Shown: in pieces, positions 8,655 to 16,871 of the stretch
Numbering within the stretch: position 1 is the stretch's first letter
How the letters are laid out: every line of letters starts with the position of its first letter
DNA from: Pseudomonadota bacterium
GTDB taxonomy: Bacteria > Pseudomonadota > Alphaproteobacteria > Rhizobiales > Devosiaceae
Length of the DNA stretch: 64,000 nucleotides
Direction: 5' to 3'
NCBI GenBank assembly: GCA_023391095.1
Contig: JAEWBN010000021.1
Span: forward strand, 1 to 64,000
Notes under the pieces: generated by a model
Databases searched by the model: none
Seen by the model: only the letters and a program-made list of their open reading frames with translations
Told to the model about the DNA's origin: nothing
Translations under genes and position numbers: made by a program

Positions 8655-9541
8655 GCGGTCGGGTCCTCGTCGTCGGCGACGTCATGACCGACATCATCGT
8701 CAAACCCGAAGGACCCATCGTCCTGGGGTCGGACCGTCGGGCCGAAATCCGCAACAAGCCTGGCGGGTCGGGGGCCAACCAGGCGGTGTGGCTGGGCGCG
8801 GCGGGTGTGGATGTGCTGTTCTCAGCCCGGGTCGGGGCTGCCGAGCTCACGCTTTACGAGAACTATTTTCGCGGTCTGGACGTCGTGCCGGCCCTGGCCG
8901 GCGACAAGGACCTGCCCACAGGGGTGCTTGTCACCCTGCTCGATCCGCGCGGCGAGCGGAGTTTTCTGACCGACAGGGGAGCGAACCTCAATCTTTGCGC
9001 TACGGATCTCGCCGATGACCTGCTCGACGGGACCGAACTGGTCATGGTTTCGGGCTATAGTTTCTTTGCGCCGGGTCCCCGCCAGGCCGTGCGCCGGCTT
9101 TTGGCAGAGGCCCGAGCGCGCGGCATCGCAATTGCCATAGACCCGGCCTCCATCGGCTTTCTGGCCGAGGTGGGGCCCGATGATTTCCTGAACTGGGTGG
9201 GCGAGGCGGACTGGCTTTTCGCCAATGAAAGCGAGGCCGAAATTCTCTCCGACAGCGCCGATCTCGATGGACAGGTGCAGGCGCTTGCCCAGCGGTTCAA
9301 GCATGTCGTCATCAAGCGCGGGCAATTCGGCGCCATTCTGGGGACAGCCGAGGGCATTGTTGCCAGCGCGCCGGCGCCGCTGGTCACGGTGGTGGACACA
9401 ACCGGCGCCGGAGATGCCTTTGCGGCGGGCTTTGTCGCCGCGCTGCTTTCCGGCAAGGATAGCAAGGCGTGCCTTGAGGCCGGCATCGTCGAAGGTGCCA
9501 AGGCGGTTCAGTTCCTGGGCGGTCAGCCAGCCGCCCGCTAG
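8651..9541 (+). CDS. psuK: Pseudouridine kinase, PfkB family (PsuK)
   Basis: PfkB/ribokinase-family sugar kinase of 296 residues. It has an N-terminal GG motif region (NKPGGSGANQAVWLG) and the C-terminal signature DTTGAGDAFAAGF with the catalytic aspartate. The family covers ribokinase, fructokinase and others. Assignment as pseudouridine kinase comes from the translational overlap with psuG, so the substrate is inferred from context. Confidence 0.88.
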   Translation: MSGRVLVVGDVMTDIIVKPEGPIVLGSDRRAEIRNKPGGSGANQAVWLGAAGVDVLFSARVGAAELTLYENYFRGLDVVPALAGDKDLPTGVLVTLLDPRGERSFLTDRGANLNLCATDLADDLLDGTELVMVSGYSFFAPGPRQAVRRLLAEARARGIAIAIDPASIGFLAEVGPDDFLNWVGEADWLFANESEAEILSDSADLDGQVQALAQRFKHVVIKRGQFGAILGTAEGIVASAPAPLVTVVDTTGAGDAFAAGFVAALLSGKDSKACLEAGIVEGAKAVQFLGGQPAAR

Positions 9542-9559
9542 CTGTCGGGGCCCGGCGCC

Positions 9560-10366
9560 CTAGTGGTCTTCATGGGCGTCGGCGACGCCCAGACGCCAGT
9601 AGCCCGCTGCCTTGACATATTCGGGGTTGAAACCGCGGGCTTCGGTCAGGTGCGCGCGCACCGCCTTGGCCATGGAGACTTCGCCGGCGATATAGCCATA
9701 GGCCACGCCTTGGGGCGGGTCGGCAGCCGTGATGGCGTCCAGCACAAGGCTGGTCGTGCCGGCGGGCGAACCGTCGCGGTGCAGATAGGTGAGAGTGAGG
9801 TCGGCCCGGGTTTCAAAACGCTGTTCTTCGGCCCTGTCTGCCACCTCGATGAAGGCCAGAACCCTGGCGCCTTCAGGCAATTCCTCGATGCGCCGCCCGA
9901 TGGCCGGAAGGGCGGTTTCGTCGCCGGCCAGGAGATACCAGTCAAAGGCCATGGGGATGACCAGCGAGCCGCGCGGCCCACCGATGACCAAGGTGTCGCC
10001 GACCTTGGCCCGGGCTGCCCAGGTGGAGGCGGGGCCATCACCATGCAGCACGAAGTCGAGTTCGATCCAGCCAGCCTCCACGCCCCAGTAGCGAGGCGTG
10101 TAATCGCGCATTTCCGGACGGGTGCCGGGCGGAAACTCGGCACCGCTGGGTCCGATGGGGGGCAGGAGCGGCGCTACGCCCTTTGGGAAGAAAAACGCCT
10201 TGATGTGGTCGGCATGACCGGGCGAGGCAAAACCCTCGAGGTCCCCGGTGAGCCGGAAGCGGCGCATGTGGGGGGTCACGTCTGTTACGGCCGTGACAGT
10301 AAGCAGGCGCATCCGCGTCTGGTGGCGAACACGCTGGGGCGCGCGCGGGTCGAGCAATTCGGTCAT
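9560..10366 (-). CDS. Siderophore-interacting protein (FAD-dependent ferric reductase, ViuB/SIP family)
   Basis: Cytoplasmic FAD-containing reductase that would release iron from imported ferric siderophores using NAD(P)H. Seen: the N-terminal FAD-binding barrel with MRRFRLTGDLEGF, RDYTPRYW (the flavin-contacting RxYS/T-like motif), GGPRGSLVIP, and the C-terminal SIP domain starting YLLAGDETALPAIGRRIEEL. The ATG at 10366 gives 268 aa; a TTG five codons upstream is also possible, and neither has a good Shine-Dalgarno. It stands alone, convergent with psuK. No siderophore receptor or transporter is nearby. Confidence 0.9.
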   Translation of the reverse strand: MTELLDPRAPQRVRHQTRMRLLTVTAVTDVTPHMRRFRLTGDLEGFASPGHADHIKAFFFPKGVAPLLPPIGPSGAEFPPGTRPEMRDYTPRYWGVEAGWIELDFVLHGDGPASTWAARAKVGDTLVIGGPRGSLVIPMAFDWYLLAGDETALPAIGRRIEELPEGARVLAFIEVADRAEEQRFETRADLTLTYLHRDGSPAGTTSLVLDAITAADPPQGVAYGYIAGEVSMAKAVRAHLTEARGFNPEYVKAAGYWRLGVADAHEDH

Positions 10367-10516
10367 GGCAGGCGTCTTCAATTATGACTTGGTTAGTCAG
10401 CAAATACGCCAGCCCGCACGCAGTGTCCAGCGCGGGCGGCACCGACCAGGTCCGGGTTGGGCTCGCCAATCGCCCTTTGCCACGCTATAGGCGGGCCTCC
10501 TTCTGGCAGGTCCGCC

Positions 10517-11038
10517 ATGCATCCACTTCTTTCCCGCTTTATTGCCCGGCATGAACCCCGCCATGACTGGCGCATCCATGCCAAATCCGTTGCCGGCACA
10601 ACGGTGAGCGTGACCCTGATCGGCGGCATGGCGGCGCTGACGGGACTGCCGCTCCTCCTGGCGCCGCTTGCACCTACGGCTCTCCTCATGTTCAGCCAGC
10701 CCGACTCGCCGGGTGCGCAGCCGATCAATATCTTTGCCGGCTATCTGATTGGCGCCATCATGGCGGTTCTTGCCATGCAGGTCGTGCCGGAGCCTTGGTG
10801 GCTGGCAACGCTGTGCGTGGGATTGACCATGTTGGTCATGCTGGTGTTCCGCGTGACCCATTCCCCGGCCGCTGCCATTCCGCTGCTGGCCTATTCGGGT
10901 CCGGTCGAGCCGGTGATGCTGTTCACCGTGCTGTTCCTGTCCTGCATGATGCTGGTGCTTGTGGGCATGCTCATTCACCGCCTGCCGCCCCGCCACCGCT
11001 ATCCCCTGCCGCTGGCAGACGAGATCGATGGTGAGTAG
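10517..11038 (+). CDS. HPP-family integral membrane protein
   Basis: A 173-residue membrane protein with about four hydrophobic segments and short polar ends. It resembles the HPP family, some members of which have been linked to nitrite transport in plastids and cyanobacteria. Seen: APLAPTALLMFSQPDSPGAQP (the conserved PDSP-AQP block), GGHLIG-like FAGYLIGAIM, and HSPAAAIPLLAY. In this protein the eponymous His-Pro-Pro reads His-Ser-Pro. I start at the ATG at 10517; 20 upstream open codons show no similarity. Transport substrate unknown. Confidence 0.8.
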   Translation: MHPLLSRFIARHEPRHDWRIHAKSVAGTTVSVTLIGGMAALTGLPLLLAPLAPTALLMFSQPDSPGAQPINIFAGYLIGAIMAVLAMQVVPEPWWLATLCVGLTMLVMLVFRVTHSPAAAIPLLAYSGPVEPVMLFTVLFLSCMMLVLVGMLIHRLPPRHRYPLPLADEIDGE

Positions 11039-11068
11039 GGCGGCTGTCGCTATCGTCTCGCCAGAGCG

Positions 11069-12382
11069 TCAGTAGCCCAGCATGGCGTCCTGGGCCTGGC
11101 GCAGCGCGTAAAGCCGCGTCGACACGTCGGGCTGCGCGTTGGCCGTGGTCAGCAATTCGCCCTTCCGCACCGGCGCGGTGACCTTGCCGCCCTCCAGAAG
11201 ACCGACCGGTAAAGCACCTGCGGCACGCGCATCGGTAACGGTCATGGCATAGGAGCGGTAACAGGTCTCGCCGATGGCATCGAGGCTCTCGCCAGGCTTT
11301 AGATCGCGCTTGGCGACCGCGCAGACTTCGGCCACCGGGCGCGGCAGGGGCACCATGTCCGGCTTGCCGTACATCATGATGCGCGCACAGGTCAGCGGCA
11401 CTTCAAGGCTGGTCAGGTGATAGGGCCGGAAGAAGGCATAGTAGGGCCCGTGGCCGATATGAAGATCGTCCATGCGCTCGATGATGCGCGGATGCTCGGC
11501 CTTGACGATCACGAAGACGCCCGGCGCCACGCCCTTGCCGATAGTGAAATCCACCACGCCCGCGGAATTAAGAATGCCGCCATCGGCCTTGGGGATCAGC
11601 ACCTTGGCCATGCTGTCACGATCCGCCGCAGGGCCATGCATGCCGGGCACGTCGGGCAAGAGCCCGGTGGCATTGGCAATGGCGGTCATTTCGACGGCGG
11701 TCTTGGACCCGTCGACGAATTCCACCAGCATGCGCGGGTTCATGTTCCGGCGCATGGCTTCTTCGCGGTAATCGTCGGGGACGGCGTCGTGCTTGAGGGG
11801 ATTGTTCTTGCCCTTGCCCGCCGCGACGATGTCGAGGCCCAGGGCTGAAACGAATTCGATCAGCTCCATGCAGGAACTGGGTTCGTCCCCCGCGCCGACG
11901 GAATAGACGACGCCGAGCCGGTCGGCCTGCGCCTTGAGATAGGGGCCGATGGTAACGTCGGCCTCGACATTCATCATCACCAGATGCTTGCCGTGTTCCA
12001 TGGCGAGGAGATCATAGTCGGCGGCGACACCGGGCTTACCCGTGGCATCGATGACAACATCGATATTGGGCGTCGTGACAAGCGTTTCCGCCGAAGTGAT
12101 GGCGATCTTACCGGCTTCGATGGCGGCTGTGGCCTGGGCGGGACTATCGGCGACCTTGCCGCGGGAATCCTCGCCATAGGCAATGGTCATGGCGTCAAGC
12201 GCGGTATGCGGGCGACGGGTGGCGATGGCAGCCATCTCCACGCCCTGCATCAGGCTCATCTGGGTGACGAGATCGGTGCCCATTTCCCCCGAGCCGATCA
12301 CGCCCACACGGATCGACTTGCCGTCGGCGGCGCGTTGGGCGAGGTCGCGGGCAATTCCGGTGAGAGCAATCTTGGGGGGCAT
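11069..12382 (-). CDS. DXR-II / DRL-like NAD(P)-dependent oxidoreductase with SAF domain
   Basis: A 437-residue protein: an N-terminal Rossmann domain (IRVGVIGSGEMGTDLVTQ, GxGxMG at about residues 30-35), a central homoserine-dehydrogenase-like domain with VMMNVEADVTIGPYLKAQ and GAGDEPSSCMELIEF, and a C-terminal SAF domain. From memory it closely matches the Brucella DXR-like enzyme (DRL, DXR-II) that makes 2-C-methylerythritol 4-phosphate in some Hyphomicrobiales lacking classical DXR. The wider family also contains paralogues of other or unknown function, so the reaction is not certain. The SAF domain often makes such proteins be mislabelled FlgA. Start at ATG 12382; 19 codons upstream are open but dissimilar. 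Convergent with the HPP gene and divergent from the che cluster. Confidence 0.75.
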   Translation of the reverse strand: MPPKIALTGIARDLAQRAADGKSIRVGVIGSGEMGTDLVTQMSLMQGVEMAAIATRRPHTALDAMTIAYGEDSRGKVADSPAQATAAIEAGKIAITSAETLVTTPNIDVVIDATGKPGVAADYDLLAMEHGKHLVMMNVEADVTIGPYLKAQADRLGVVYSVGAGDEPSSCMELIEFVSALGLDIVAAGKGKNNPLKHDAVPDDYREEAMRRNMNPRMLVEFVDGSKTAVEMTAIANATGLLPDVPGMHGPAADRDSMAKVLIPKADGGILNSAGVVDFTIGKGVAPGVFVIVKAEHPRIIERMDDLHIGHGPYYAFFRPYHLTSLEVPLTCARIMMYGKPDMVPLPRPVAEVCAVAKRDLKPGESLDAIGETCYRSYAMTVTDARAAGALPVGLLEGGKVTAPVRKGELLTTANAQPDVSTRLYALRQAQDAMLGY

Positions 12383-12576
12383 GGGCGATCCAATCGGGTC
12401 TAATGGCCCTGCGATAACCCTGCCCGAGAACGGGGGCAAGGCTTATGCAGGTTCCCTTACGAACAGTTACGACGTCCGGGCAGCGTCCAAACGGCCGGAA
12501 AACCCATAGTTAGCACTTCTTAAACCGTTCAGACCGAATATGCGGCAGGAGAGGACTCCGGGGGTTCGCCACAGAA
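12383..12576. promoter_or_regulatory. Divergent promoter region ahead of the che cluster
   Basis: 194 bases between the divergent DXR-II-like gene and the first che gene. It includes GTTAGCACTTCTTAAAC (12509-12525), which has two TTAA-like half-sites seven bases apart (TTAG-N7-TAAA), a spacing reminiscent of CtrA boxes. No firm -35/-10 can be named. Confidence 0.35.
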
Positions 12577-12867
12577 ATGGTCAAGCAAGCCAATCAGACG
12601 GTCGCCTTGCCGGCGGTCATCGATCTGGACGCGATCGATGCCATCCGCGACCAGTTGAGCGATGCGCTGGAGCTGGGACCCGTGACGGTTCATGCGGGCG
12701 CGGTGGAACGCGTGGCGACCAATGGCTTGCTGCTGCTGGTGAGCGCGGCGGAAACCGCCCGCCGGCACCATTTTGATTTTGCTATTGAAGCGCCCAGCGC
12801 GGCGATGACCGCTGCCGTGGAGCGGCTGGGCCTCGGAGCCCAGTTTTCGGGGATGATGAGACAATGA
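12577..12867 (+). CDS. STAS-domain chemotaxis protein, CheS-like position
   Basis: Small 96-residue cytoplasmic protein with a STAS fold pattern: VIDLDAIDAIRDQLSDAL, then VHAGAVERVATNGLLLLVSA around the position of the phosphorylatable or helix-capping Ser/Thr (here T52-N53). It overlaps the following cheY by four bases (ATGA). In Sinorhizobium meliloti the first che-operon protein CheS has the same size and place and binds CheA to speed loss of phosphate from the sink CheY1. Function by analogy; sequence identity could not be measured. Confidence 0.75.
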   Translation: MVKQANQTVALPAVIDLDAIDAIRDQLSDALELGPVTVHAGAVERVATNGLLLLVSAAETARRHHFDFAIEAPSAAMTAAVERLGLGAQFSGMMRQ

Positions 12868-13229
12868 CGCTGCGTGTACTGACTGTCGACGATTCACGAA
12901 CCATTCTGGCCATGCTGCACCATACGCTGAGCAATGCCGGGTTCGAGGTTCTGCAGGCCGAGGACGGCAAGCAGGGTCTGGATGTGCTCAAGGCCGAAAC
13001 CGTCGACGTGGTCATCACCGACATCAACATGCCGGTCATGGATGGCATCGAGTTCATCAAGAATGTGCGCGCCACCGGCCAGCACAATTCGCTGCCCATT
13101 CTCATCCTCACCACGGAAACCAGCCAGGACAAGCGCGATCAGGGCAAGGCGGCGGGCGGCACGGGCTGGATCGTCAAGCCCTTCGACCCCGAAAAGCTGA
13201 TTTCGGTCATTCACCGCGTCGTGCACTGA
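12864..13229 (+). CDS. cheY: Chemotaxis response regulator CheY (first copy)
   Basis: A 121-residue single receiver domain: acidic pair D9-D10, phosphoacceptor D53 in VVITDINMPVMDG, conserved Thr in ILTTETS, and Lys in GWIVKPFDPEKL. CheA would phosphorylate it. In rhizobial clusters the CheY lying just upstream of cheA acts as phosphate sink (CheY1), while the one after cheB drives the motor. Its position here predicts the sink role. Confidence 0.93.
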   Translation: MTLRVLTVDDSRTILAMLHHTLSNAGFEVLQAEDGKQGLDVLKAETVDVVITDINMPVMDGIEFIKNVRATGQHNSLPILILTTETSQDKRDQGKAAGGTGWIVKPFDPEKLISVIHRVVH

Positions 13230-13265
13230 CCACAGAACCCAGAAGGGTTGGATGAGCCAAAGCGA

Positions 13266-15602
13266 ATGAGCGATCTCGACGACTTCAAGGCCACCTATTT
13301 CGACGAATGCTCCGAGCTCCTGACCGAGCTCGAAGAGCAGTTTGCGGCCATCGAGGCCGGTGAACGCGACAGCGACCGGCTCAATGCCGTGTTCCGCGCC
13401 ATTCACTCGATCAAGGGCGGTGCCGGCGCCTTCGGCTTCTCGGCCCTGGTGGGCTTTGCCCATGCCTACGAGACGCTGCTCGACTATGTGCGCGATGGTC
13501 GTGTCGAGCTGACGGACGATGTGGTCACGCTCTGCATCCGGGCCAATGACATCGTGGCCGATCACGTCAATGCCGCCCAGTCCGGGGATGAGCTTGCGGC
13601 CGACTACGGCGCCGATGAAAAGGCCCGCTTCGATGCCATCGCCCGCGGGGAAACTGCGGCCGAAGCCGGCACGGACGACGATGCCGGCGTGATGGAAGAC
13701 TTCGATATCGATTTCACCCCGGTCATGGTGGACCTGGACGCGCGCGGCACCGGCGAAGCGCCGGTTGAAGACGCGTTCGACGTCGCTCCCATGGCGCTGG
13801 CCGAAAACCAGTGGGAAATCCGGTTCACGCCCCATCGCGCGCTTTACGCCCGCGCCAACGATCCCTTGCTGCTGTTCCGCGAGTTGGCCCTTCTGGGGCA
13901 GATGAGTGTGCGCGCCATCCTCGGCGAGGTGCCGCCCCTTTCGGACTTCGAGCCCTTCGCGGTCTATTGTTCCTGGGAGATCACGCTGGCCTCCCCGACG
14001 ATCACGGAGGCCGCCATTCGCGAGGTCTTCGAATTTGTCGAGGGCGACTGCGACATCGTCATCGCCCAGCTGGGCCAGGGCGCTGCCAGCGTGCCGCAGG
14101 ACGAGCCCCAGATCGCCGTGGCGGATGAACCCGACCTGCCGGTTTTCGATCTCATGGCGCTGACCGAAGACGAAATGGCCCCGTCCCCCGTTTTCGCACC
14201 GGAGCCCGTGGCCATGCCGGCTGGCGTGCAGGATACGTTCGAGGACGCACCGGGCCTGAGCTTTGCGTCGCTGGCCGAGGAGATCAAGCCGGCTGCGGTG
14301 GCAAAGCCCGACCCGACGCCTGAAATCCCCGCCGCTGCTGTTGCGGCCGCGCCTGCTGCGGTTGCGGCAAAAGCGGCGCCCGCCAGTTCGGGCGGCGAGG
14401 GCGACGATGGTCATCGCAGCGTGGGCGTGCAGTCCATTCGCGTCGACCTCGACAAGGTCGACCGCGTGGTGAACATGGTGGGCGAACTCGTGATCACCCA
14501 GTCCATGCTGACCCAGCAGATGGATGAGACGCTTCGCGCCCGCTATACCGAGCTGGTCCGCGGCCTCGAAGTCCTGGCGCAGACCACGCGCGGCCTGCAA
14601 GACTCGGTGATGGCCATTCGTGCCCAGCCGGTCAAATCGGTCTTTTCGCGCATGCCGCGCCTTGTGCGGGAACTTGCCACCAAGACCGGCAAGAAGATCA
14701 AGCTCGAAACCATCGGCGAGAATACCGAAATCGACAAGACGGTGATCGAGCAGCTTTCCGATCCCCTGACCCACATGATCCGCAATTCGGCCGATCACGG
14801 CATCGAGGGGCCGGACAAGCGCCTGGCTGCCGGCAAGCCGGATACCGGCACGATCCGCCTTTCTGCTGAACAGGCCGGCGGCAATATCCTTATCGTGGTC
14901 GAGGATGACGGCGCCGGTATCAATCGTGAGCGCGTGCTCAAGCTGGCGCGCGACAAGGGCATCGTTGCCCCCGACATCACGCCGACCGACGAACAGATCG
15001 ACCAATTGATCTTTGCGCCAGGCTTCTCGACGGCCGAGGCCGTCAGCGACATTTCCGGCCGCGGCGTCGGCATGGATGTGGTGCTGTCCAACATCAAGAA
15101 GATCGGCGGTTCGGTGCATGTGCGCTCATGGACCGGCAAGGGCTGCCGCATGACGCTGCGCCTGCCGCTGACGCTGGCGGTTTTGGACGTCATGCTCGTC
15201 AAGGTCGGGGACTCGCCCTATGTGGTGCCGCTGTCCTCGATCGTTGAAACCATGCAGTGCTCGCGCGCCGCTTTTGAGCGGGTGCCCTCGGGCGGTCGCG
15301 TGCTGCAGGTGCGCGGGGAATATGTGCAGGTCATCGATCTGGGCCAGCGTTTCGGCATGTCCACCCAGACGGCGGCGGACGACCAGTTCGTGGTGCTCTG
15401 CGAGGCCGAGGGCAGCCACAAGGTGGCGCTGATCGTGGACGATATCATTGGCCAGCAGCAGGTCGTCATCAAGTCGCTCGAAGAGAATTTCGAACGTGTG
15501 GATGGCATTGCGGGCGGCACGATCCTTGGCGACGGCAATGTTGCGCTGATCGTGGACGTGCAGGGCCTGCGCGCCAACCATCTGCATCAAAACGCAGCCT
15601 GA
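13266..15602 (+). CDS. cheA: Chemotaxis histidine kinase CheA
   Basis: Central kinase of the pathway, 778 residues from the ATG at 13266. Domains: P1/Hpt (phospho-His47 in AVFRAIHSIKGG), a P2-like CheY-docking domain around residues 180-280 (begins NQWEIRFTP), an Ala/Pro-rich linker, P3 dimerisation (VDLDKVDRVVNMVGELV), P4 ATPase (N box DPLTHMIRNSADHGIE, plus VEDDGAGI and the GRGVGMDVV G box), and P5 CheW-like regulatory domain. An in-frame TTG at 13248 with AGAAGGG just before it is an alternative start adding six residues. 36 bases follow the first cheY. Confidence 0.97.
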   Translation: MSDLDDFKATYFDECSELLTELEEQFAAIEAGERDSDRLNAVFRAIHSIKGGAGAFGFSALVGFAHAYETLLDYVRDGRVELTDDVVTLCIRANDIVADHVNAAQSGDELAADYGADEKARFDAIARGETAAEAGTDDDAGVMEDFDIDFTPVMVDLDARGTGEAPVEDAFDVAPMALAENQWEIRFTPHRALYARANDPLLLFRELALLGQMSVRAILGEVPPLSDFEPFAVYCSWEITLASPTITEAAIREVFEFVEGDCDIVIAQLGQGAASVPQDEPQIAVADEPDLPVFDLMALTEDEMAPSPVFAPEPVAMPAGVQDTFEDAPGLSFASLAEEIKPAAVAKPDPTPEIPAAAVAAAPAAVAAKAAPASSGGEGDDGHRSVGVQSIRVDLDKVDRVVNMVGELVITQSMLTQQMDETLRARYTELVRGLEVLAQTTRGLQDSVMAIRAQPVKSVFSRMPRLVRELATKTGKKIKLETIGENTEIDKTVIEQLSDPLTHMIRNSADHGIEGPDKRLAAGKPDTGTIRLSAEQAGGNILIVVEDDGAGINRERVLKLARDKGIVAPDITPTDEQIDQLIFAPGFSTAEAVSDISGRGVGMDVVLSNIKKIGGSVHVRSWTGKGCRMTLRLPLTLAVLDVMLVKVGDSPYVVPLSSIVETMQCSRAAFERVPSGGRVLQVRGEYVQVIDLGQRFGMSTQTAADDQFVVLCEAEGSHKVALIVDDIIGQQQVVIKSLEENFERVDGIAGGTILGDGNVALIVDVQGLRANHLHQNAA

Positions 15603-15677
15603 GATTAAGACTTTGGCGTCAGGTGACGCGCTAGTGTGTGAGTAAGGCGCCCAGAACGGGCGCGAGAGAGGCAGAGA

Positions 15678-16166
15678 ATGGAAGCCCTTAGCCTTCGGGA
15701 CGACATGACGGACCGGTCGGCGCTTGCCGGCCAGAACACCTTGCAGCTGATTGCCTTTTCCATTGGCGAGCAGACCTATGGCGTCGAGATCACCACGGTG
15801 CGCGAGATCCGCGCCTGGAACGGTGCCACGCCGCTGCCCAATACGCGCGAATTCGTTCGCGGCGTCATCAACTTGCGCGGCACCATCGTGCCGATCTTTG
15901 ACCTGCGCGCCCGCTTCGGCGATGGTCAGACCTCGCCCACCAAGAACCATGTCGTGGTCGTGATGAGCGTCGGCGACAAGTGGGTCGGGATTCTTGTGGA
16001 CGCCGTGTCCGACATTCTCACCGTCAACCGTGACGACATCCACAATGTGCCCGAAGGCAATGCCATCGACACCGAACTGCTCAATGGTATCGTGACGCAC
16101 GACAACCGCATGGTCGGCCTGATCGATCTCCATGCAGTGGTCACCGGCGCCAAGATGGACGGCTAG
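15678..16166 (+). CDS. cheW: Chemotaxis coupling protein CheW
   Basis: A 162-residue CheW-domain protein linking receptors to CheA. Seen: the leading strand QLIAFSIGEQTYGVEITTVREI, the NLRGTIVPIFDLRARFG core, and VGILVDAVSDILTVNRDDI. It follows cheA after 75 bases and is followed by a rho-independent terminator, so the first transcription unit (STAS-cheY-cheA-cheW) most likely ends here. Confidence 0.97.
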   Translation: MEALSLRDDMTDRSALAGQNTLQLIAFSIGEQTYGVEITTVREIRAWNGATPLPNTREFVRGVINLRGTIVPIFDLRARFGDGQTSPTKNHVVVVMSVGDKWVGILVDAVSDILTVNRDDIHNVPEGNAIDTELLNGIVTHDNRMVGLIDLHAVVTGAKMDG

Positions 16167-16191
16167 GTTCGCCGCATTTGGATGTTCTTCG

Positions 16192-16218
16192 GGGCGCCTC
16201 AGGGCGCCCTTTTTGTTT
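16192..16218 (+). terminator. Rho-independent terminator after cheW
   Basis: GGGCGCC (16192-16198) pairs with GGCGCCC (16203-16209) around a short loop, followed by TTTTTGTTT. It separates the first che operon from the kinase gene. Confidence 0.85.
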
Positions 16219-16228
16219 GGAGGTTGTG

Positions 16229-16813
16229 ATGCGCGCAGTCACAGCGGAGGAATTTCTAAAGCTGCTCGAATCCTGGCTGACGCAGCTTGAGCGACCGCTT
16301 GTCGTGGCCATCGACGGGCGCAGCGGAGCGGGAAAATCGACGCTGGCCCAGTGGCTGGCCGAGCGCCTCGATGCCCTCGTCCTGGCGGGAGACGACTTTT
16401 TCGCCGGTGGGGTGGAAGTCAATTCTGACCCAGCCCAGGTGCTTGCCGAGCGCTGCATCGATTGGCAGGAACAGCGGCGCGTCCTCAGGGCGCTTCGGGA
16501 CGAGGGGAGCGCCCGATATTTCCCCTTCGATTGGTACGCCTTCGACAATTCCCGAAGCGCGATCGCCACAGAGCTCCGGGCGCGACCTGTCATTCTGTTG
16601 GAAGGCACCTATTCGGCGCGCCCGGAACTGGCCGATCTCGTTGATCTGGCGATCCTGGTCGATGTGCCGGACAGCTTGCGCATGGAGCGGCTGCTCGCGC
16701 GGGAAGGCGAAATCGGACCCTGGGAGCGCCAGTGGCATCGCGCCGAGGACTGGTATCTTGCCCGGCAGGCGCCCGTCGGCCGCTTCGACTGTGTCCTGAG
16801 AGACGGGCATTGA
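16229..16813 (+). CDS. Uridine-kinase-like P-loop kinase
   Basis: A 194-residue P-loop NTPase with Walker A DGRSGAGKST near residue 32, a DDFFAGG segment resembling the substrate-binding part of uridine/phosphoribulokinase-like kinases, VILLEGTYSARPEL, and LVDVPDSLRMERLLARE as a lid-like arginine-rich region. Start at ATG 16229, with GGAGG five bases upstream. It sits inside the chemotaxis region after a terminator and has no evident chemotaxis role. The substrate cannot be inferred. Confidence 0.75.
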   Translation: MRAVTAEEFLKLLESWLTQLERPLVVAIDGRSGAGKSTLAQWLAERLDALVLAGDDFFAGGVEVNSDPAQVLAERCIDWQEQRRVLRALRDEGSARYFPFDWYAFDNSRSAIATELRARPVILLEGTYSARPELADLVDLAILVDVPDSLRMERLLAREGEIGPWERQWHRAEDWYLARQAPVGRFDCVLRDGH

Positions 16814-16824
16814 TCGCCCATATG

Positions 16825-16846
16825 AAAAAGGCGCCCGAGGCGCCTT
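16825..16846 (-). terminator. Terminator shared by the kinase gene and the CheT-like gene
   Basis: GGCGCC (16830-16835) and GGCGCC (16839-16844) form a hairpin. Read on the minus strand it is followed by TTTTTC, serving the CheT-like gene; on the plus strand the T run is only two bases. Confidence 0.75.
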
Positions 16847-16871
16847 GGATTCTTCCGGGGTTGGGTGCCGC

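Noticed and set aside
12894..15119. 741-codon open frame on the minus strand opposite cheA
   Set aside because: It mirrors the codon structure of cheA, has low-complexity His/Gly/Arg/Asp-rich protein with no family motif and no ribosome site; long antisense frames are expected at this GC content.
15641..15664. Hairpin GGCGCCC/GGGCGC between cheA and cheW as a terminator
   Set aside because: No T run follows and cheW clearly belongs to the same unit; at most a weak RNA structure.
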